Shown: positions 60,063 to 64,000 of the stretch, in pieces | Position numbering within the stretch: the stretch's first letter is position 1 | How the letters are laid out: every line of letters begins with the position of its first letter | Origin: Thermanaerothrix solaris | GTDB taxonomy: Bacteria; Chloroflexota; Anaerolineae; Anaerolineales; Anaerolineaceae | Direction: 5' to 3' | Length of the DNA stretch: 64,000 bases | NCBI RefSeq assembly: GCF_032334255.1 | Contig: NZ_JAUHMF010000001.1 | Span: 558,001-622,000 of the forward strand | Translations under genes and position numbers: made by a program | The notes under the pieces: model-generated | Seen by the model: the letters and a program-made list of their open reading frames with translations, nothing else | Told to the model about the DNA's origin: nothing | The model's database searches: none

Positions 60063-62174
60063 ATGTCTGAACGAAAGTACCGTCCCCTCATTTGGTTGGC
60101 TAGTCTGTTGGTCATCCTGGCAATGGTGCTAACGGCGTGCGGTGGACAACCCACGGCAGCCCCTACCCAGCCCGCAGGTGAACAACCCGCTACCCAACCC
60201 CCTAGCGGCGGGGCACAACCCACCAAAAAGTTCACCATCGGCGTTTCTAACCCCTTTGTGGGCAGCGAATGGCGTTCTCAGATGATCAAAGACCTTCAGG
60301 AGGTCAACGCCGAATACATGGCTCAGGGCCTCACCAACGAACTCATCATTGAGTCCTACGACACCGATGTCCAGGGCCAGATCCAGCAAATCCGCAACCT
60401 CATGAACAAAGGCGTTGACGCCATCATCGTCAACCCCTCCGATGCCGCCGGCCTCAACGCCGTCCTCCAGGAAGCCATTGATGCCGGCATCCTCGTCGTC
60501 TCCGTAGACCAGGAAGTCTCCGCCAAGGGCGCCATCAACGTCGCCATTGATCAGGCCGAATGGGCTCGCATCAGCGCCCGCTGGCTGGTCGAGAAACTCG
60601 GCGGCAAGGGCAATGTCGTCATGATCAACGGCATCACCGGCCACCCCGCCAATGAAGCCCGCGTCAAGGCCGCTACCGAGGTCTTCCAACAGGCCGGCAT
60701 CAACATCCTCAACAGCGTCGAAGGTAAGTGGGATCAGGCCACCGGCCAGCAGAAGATGGCCGACATGCTCGCCGCTTACCCCAACATTGACGGTGTTTGG
60801 GCCCAGGACGGTGTGGCACTGGGTGCCCTGCGTGCTGTCCAGGCCGCTAACCCCGCCAAATGGCCGGTTATGGTCGGCGAAGCCCGCGCCGGTTACCTCC
60901 AGGCTTGGAAGGAAGTCCTCCAGACCAAACCCGATTTCGAGTCCATCGGCGTTATCAACCCGCCCGGCCAGTGCGCGACCGGCCTCCGCGTCGCCGTTAA
61001 ATTGCTCCAGGGAAAGAAACTGCGCTCCGACATTCTGAAGGGCGCTGCCGGGAACACCATCTATGTCCCGATCCCTGGTATCGTGACCAAGCGCAACTTT
61101 GATACCATCTACGAGACCGTCAAAGACAAGAGCGACTGGTACACCCTGGATTCAATCCTAAGCGATGCCGAAGTGGATGCCTTCTTTGAGGGTGCCCCGG
61201 CTCCGAAGAAGTTCACCATTGGCATCTCCAACCCCTTCGTGGGCAGCGAATGGCGTTCTCAGATGATCAAGGACTTCCAGGAGGTCAACGCCGAATACAT
61301 GGCTCAGGGCCTCACCAACGAACTCATCATTGAGTCCTACGACACCGATGTCCAGGGCCAGATCCAGCAAATCCGCAACCTCATGAACAAAGGCGTTGAC
61401 GCCATCATCGTCAACCCCTCCGATGCCGCCGGCCTCAACGCCGTCCTCCAGGAAGCCATTGATGCCGGCATCCTCGTCGTCTCCGTAGACCAGGAAGTCT
61501 CCGCCAAGGGCGCCATCAACGTCGCCATTGATCAGGCCGAATGGGCTCGCATCAGCGCCCGCTGGCTGGTCGAGAAACTCGGCGGCAAGGGCAATGTCGT
61601 CATGATCAACGGCATCACCGGCCACCCCGCCAATGAAGCCCGCGTCAAGGCCGCTACCGAGGTCTTCCAACAGGCCGGCATCAACATCCTCAACAGCGTC
61701 GAAGGTAAGTGGGATCAGGCCACCGGCCAGCAGAAGATGGCCGACATGCTCGCCGCTTACCCCAACATTGACGGTGTTTGGGCCCAGGACGGTGTGGCAC
61801 TGGGTGCCCTGCGTGCTGTCCAGGCCGCTAACCCCGCCAAATGGCCGGTTATGGTCGGCGAAGCCCGCGCCGGTTACCTCCAGGCTTGGAAGGAAGTCCT
61901 CCAGACCAAACCCGATTTCGAGTCCATCGGCGTTATCAACCCGCCCGGCCAGTGCGCGACCGGCCTCCGCGTCGCCGTTAAATTGCTCCAGGGAAAACAA
62001 CTTAAGGACGGCATCCTCAAAGGCGCCGCGGGCAATACACTCTACGTACCGATTCCTGGGGTTGTGACCAAGGATAACTTTGAAACCTATTACGAAATGG
62101 TCAAAGATAAGACCGACTGGTACACCCTGGATTCGGTGATGAACGATCTTGAAGTCAGCGCGTTCTTCAAATAA
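60063..62174 (+). CDS. tandem-fused sugar ABC binding lipoprotein (two RbsB-type domains)
   Basis: 703 residues, about twice a normal binding protein. Lipobox VLTAC with GGQPTAAPTQP linker, then two periplasmic-binding-protein type 1 domains in tandem: residues about 56-382 and 383-703. Each begins KKFTIG(V/I)SNPFVGSEWRS and contains VDAIIVNPSDAAGLNAV, VSVDQEVSAKGAINVAI, GNVVMINGITGHPA and WAQDGVALGALRAV. Only one signal peptide exists, so both domains hang on one anchor. It is followed 5 bases later by an RbsA-type ATPase. Ribose- or galactose-like ligand expected. The copies share 719 identical bases. Confidence 0.9.
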   Translation: MSERKYRPLIWLASLLVILAMVLTACGGQPTAAPTQPAGEQPATQPPSGGAQPTKKFTIGVSNPFVGSEWRSQMIKDLQEVNAEYMAQGLTNELIIESYDTDVQGQIQQIRNLMNKGVDAIIVNPSDAAGLNAVLQEAIDAGILVVSVDQEVSAKGAINVAIDQAEWARISARWLVEKLGGKGNVVMINGITGHPANEARVKAATEVFQQAGINILNSVEGKWDQATGQQKMADMLAAYPNIDGVWAQDGVALGALRAVQAANPAKWPVMVGEARAGYLQAWKEVLQTKPDFESIGVINPPGQCATGLRVAVKLLQGKKLRSDILKGAAGNTIYVPIPGIVTKRNFDTIYETVKDKSDWYTLDSILSDAEVDAFFEGAPAPKKFTIGISNPFVGSEWRSQMIKDFQEVNAEYMAQGLTNELIIESYDTDVQGQIQQIRNLMNKGVDAIIVNPSDAAGLNAVLQEAIDAGILVVSVDQEVSAKGAINVAIDQAEWARISARWLVEKLGGKGNVVMINGITGHPANEARVKAATEVFQQAGINILNSVEGKWDQATGQQKMADMLAAYPNIDGVWAQDGVALGALRAVQAANPAKWPVMVGEARAGYLQAWKEVLQTKPDFESIGVINPPGQCATGLRVAVKLLQGKQLKDGILKGAAGNTLYVPIPGVVTKDNFETYYEMVKDKTDWYTLDSVMNDLEVSAFFK
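60228..61208 (+). repeat. direct repeat unit 1 of binding protein (981 bp)
   Basis: First of two in-frame units offset by exactly 981 bases (327 codons). Bases 60297-61015 are identical, base for base, to 61278-61996; outside that core the units differ at many positions, mostly silent on the left and including amino-acid changes on the right. Confidence 0.97.
61209..62174 (+). repeat. direct repeat unit 2 of binding protein
   Basis: Second copy; ends at the stop codon. Right-hand tails differ clearly: copy 1 ends AEVDAFFEGAPAP and copy 2 ends LEVSAFFK. Confidence 0.97.
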
Positions 62175-62179
62175 GCCCT

Positions 62180-63685
62180 ATGAATAAGGTGTCGCTTTCC
62201 GCTCAACACTTGGTCAAACACTATGGGGGTGTTGTTGCCCTCGCCGACGGCAATCTTGAAGTAAACCCTGGCGAGGTGATGACCCTGGTAGGGGCCAATG
62301 GGAGTGGGAAGAGCACCCTGGGAAAGATCGTAACCGGAGTAGTCGCCCCTGATGGGGGGCGGCTACTCCTCAACGATCGTGAGGTGGTCTTCCGCACCCC
62401 CCATGCCGCGCGCGAATTGGGCATTGTGGCTGTTTATCAAGAACTCTCACTGGTTCCGCGCATGACCATTGCCGAAAACATCTGGCTAGGGCATGAATGG
62501 GAACGAGCCGGCGGCATTTTGCGCGACGCCGAAATGCGCCAGCGCACACGAGAACTCCTGGCGCTCTTCGAGGGCACCACCCATAACCACCTGGATCCTG
62601 ATTTGCCAATTTCCGCCCTCTCTCCAGGAGAAAAACAAATTGTCGAAATTCTGAAAGCCCTCTCCTGGCAACCCTCAGTGCTTTTTCTAGACGAAGCGAC
62701 AGCCTCGCTCGATTCGCGCCAGGTTAATCGCCTGTTTGATCTCATCCAGGATTGGAAACGCCAGGGTATGGCAATTGTCTTTATCTCCCATCGTTTGGAT
62801 GAGATTTACCGCATTGCAGATCGAGTAACTGTTCTCCGTAACGGACGCACGGTCGCTGCTGCACCAATTTCCGACCTCAGCAAACAAGAGCTGATCAATC
62901 TAATGATTGAAGGGGGGGTAGCCACTCGCACAAACGGCAAACGCTCCGAATCATACGCAGCAGGAGAGGAGGTCTTACGCGTCGAGTCCCTCTCCACCAC
63001 AACCTTACGCGCGATCAACCTGGTGCTTCGGCGCGGCGAACTGGTGGGTTTGGGAGGATTGCAAGGCCAGGGACAAACGGAGCTTTTACTCGCTCTCTTT
63101 GGTGCCATACCTTATACAGGACAAATCTATCTCTATGGTCGTCCGGCGACCCTGCGCCGTCCCCAAGATGCCATGCGTCACCAAATTGCCTATGTTCCTG
63201 GGGAACGCAACACGGCCGGCTTACTCCCCATTCAGTCTATATTGGACAACCTGCTTTTGCCTTCCTGGAAATACTATGGATTCCCTCTCCGCATTCGGCA
63301 AGCCCAAGCTGATGCCATGGCCGTTGCCGGTGGAGGATTAAAGTTAGTCATGGCCGGTTTAGATCAACCGGTCAACACACTCAGTGGCGGTAACGCCCAG
63401 AAAGTGGTACTTGGAAAATGGCTCCTGCGCCGTCCTCAGATTCTCCTGCTTGATGACCCCACGAAGGGGGTTGACGTCGGCACGAAGGGCGAATTTTATA
63501 AGATTCTCTCCGACTTGCGCGCTGAAGGAACGGCGATCCTCTTTTATAGTACCGATGATGAAGAGTTATTGGGGTTGTGTGACCGAGTGTTAGTCTTGCA
63601 TGACGGCAAGATCACTGCCGAGTTGTCAGGTGAGCGACTGGTGCATTCAGAACTTGTGGCTGCCGCTATGGGCAGCAGCACCTAG
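62180..63685 (+). CDS. sugar ABC transporter ATPase (RbsA type, two nucleotide domains)
   Basis: 501 residues. First ATPase domain complete: Walker A GANGSGKSTLGK, Q-loop VYQELSLVPRM, signature ALSPGEKQIVEIL, Walker B VLFLDEATASLD. Second domain has a degenerate Walker A (GLQGQGQTELLLALFG) but a good signature LSGGNAQKVVLGKWL and Walker B ILLLDDPTKGVDVGTK, as is normal in this family. Drives the importer with the tandem binding protein and the permease that follows 9 bases later. Confidence 0.95.
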   Translation: MNKVSLSAQHLVKHYGGVVALADGNLEVNPGEVMTLVGANGSGKSTLGKIVTGVVAPDGGRLLLNDREVVFRTPHAARELGIVAVYQELSLVPRMTIAENIWLGHEWERAGGILRDAEMRQRTRELLALFEGTTHNHLDPDLPISALSPGEKQIVEILKALSWQPSVLFLDEATASLDSRQVNRLFDLIQDWKRQGMAIVFISHRLDEIYRIADRVTVLRNGRTVAAAPISDLSKQELINLMIEGGVATRTNGKRSESYAAGEEVLRVESLSTTTLRAINLVLRRGELVGLGGLQGQGQTELLLALFGAIPYTGQIYLYGRPATLRRPQDAMRHQIAYVPGERNTAGLLPIQSILDNLLLPSWKYYGFPLRIRQAQADAMAVAGGGLKLVMAGLDQPVNTLSGGNAQKVVLGKWLLRRPQILLLDDPTKGVDVGTKGEFYKILSDLRAEGTAILFYSTDDEELLGLCDRVLVLHDGKITAELSGERLVHSELVAAAMGSST

Positions 63686-63694
63686 GAGTTGGTC

Positions 63695-64000
63695 ATGAAA
63701 GCAGCATTGAACTTTGGACTGCTTCGCCGCTTAGGGCGCCAGTATTTCCTTTTTTCGCTCCTCTTGCTAATCGTAGGCGTTGTTATTAACGCCAGTTTAC
63801 AGGCGAACTTTTTCAAACCGATTGCCCTGGTAGGGCTTTTGCGGACCTACCTTCCCCTGGTTTTGCTGGCAGCAGGGCAAACTATCGTTATCATTGGTGG
63901 AGGGATTGATCTCTCAGTGGGTTCCGTCGTCTCCATGGTTAACGTCATCTTAGTCACCCGCATGGGGGCAGAGGCGACCCAATCCCAGGTCCTGATGGCC
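63695..64000 (+). CDS. sugar ABC transporter permease (RbsC type), partial
   Basis: 102 codons present; the gene continues beyond the window. AGGAGTTGGTC precedes the ATG. Two hydrophobic segments and the family signature GGGIDLSVGSVVSMVN. Membrane partner of the RbsA-type ATPase. Confidence 0.93.
   Translation, partial: MKAALNFGLLRRLGRQYFLFSLLLLIVGVVINASLQANFFKPIALVGLLRTYLPLVLLAAGQTIVIIGGGIDLSVGSVVSMVNVILVTRMGAEATQSQVLMA

Noticed and set aside
60228..62174. Minus-strand reading frames within the binding-protein repeats
   Set aside because: Long frames on the opposite strand, identical in both units, arise from codon bias of the real gene and have no family match.
1..64000. CRISPR arrays, tRNA or rRNA genes, IS elements
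   Set aside because: No array of short spaced repeats, cloverleaf end motifs or transposase was noticed by eye; short tRNAs could still be missed without a covariance search.

Overview
The window looks like a chromosomal segment of an anaerobic, probably thermophilic member of the Chloroflexota, class Anaerolineae. The main pointers are a two-thioredoxin-fold protein disulfide oxidoreductase, a tungsten-type aldehyde:ferredoxin oxidoreductase, a glycyl-radical enzyme, many lipoprotein sugar/nucleoside-binding proteins, secreted proteins sharing a V-F-L-P-x-I-x-R motif, and the absence of any outer-membrane or LPS genes. The assignment is inferred from gene content; the genus cannot be read from the sequence. 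No rRNA, tRNA, CRISPR array, IS element or prophage was recognised. The only mobile-element-like gene is a lone tyrosine recombinase.

Layout. 1-1.6 kb: end of a GH1 glucosidase and a BMP-family lipoprotein. 1.7-12.2 kb: an aromatic-acid module on the minus strand, hpdB-hpdC-MFS transporter-hpdA. The large subunit carries the catalytic Cys, both acidic residues, the His and the radical Gly of 4-hydroxyphenylacetate decarboxylase. Next to it lie a response regulator, a soluble Cache-domain histidine kinase and a chemotaxis transducer with a C-terminal V4R-like domain. 12.3-25.2 kb: one long minus-strand branched-chain amino acid operon, leader peptide-ilvD-ilvB-ilvN-ilvC-leuA-small ORF-leuC-leuD-cimA-leuB-ilvE. 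It is headed by a promoter, a 36-codon leader peptide packed with Leu/Val/Ile codons, and an attenuator whose terminator arm competes with an antiterminator arm.

25.2-38.3 kb: housekeeping and stress genes, mostly plus strand. These are an SGNH esterase, a PlsC-like acyltransferase, a tyrosine recombinase starting inside a 28-bp inverted repeat, TerC, an HtrA lipoprotein preceded by four 11-bp-phased CTTAAG-type repeats, a secreted beta-helix protein, DUF493, a LuxR regulator, the PDO, rhodanese-SufE, a DUF3048 protein split by an SdrD-B domain, and a PCu(A)C copper chaperone. 38.3-44 kb: SCP2-alcohol dehydrogenase-AOR operon and PTS HPr/enzyme I without any EII. 44-49 kb: a YwiC-like membrane protein, a sugar ABC importer (binding protein and two permeases), and a small membrane protein.

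49-57 kb: an agmatine deiminase pathway (putrescine carbamoyltransferase, APC permease, agmatine deiminase) and an Lrp/AsnC regulator; their promoters share a 15-bp palindrome. Also here are a secreted ComEC-like metallo-beta-lactamase with a lamin-tail domain, an SDR/TetR divergent pair and a thermonuclease. 57-64 kb: a sugar-utilisation locus with a Gfo/Idh/MocA dehydrogenase, a ROK regulator, and an RbsABC-type importer. Its binding protein is an in-frame tandem duplication with 719 identical bases inside otherwise diverged copies. The last permease runs off the window.
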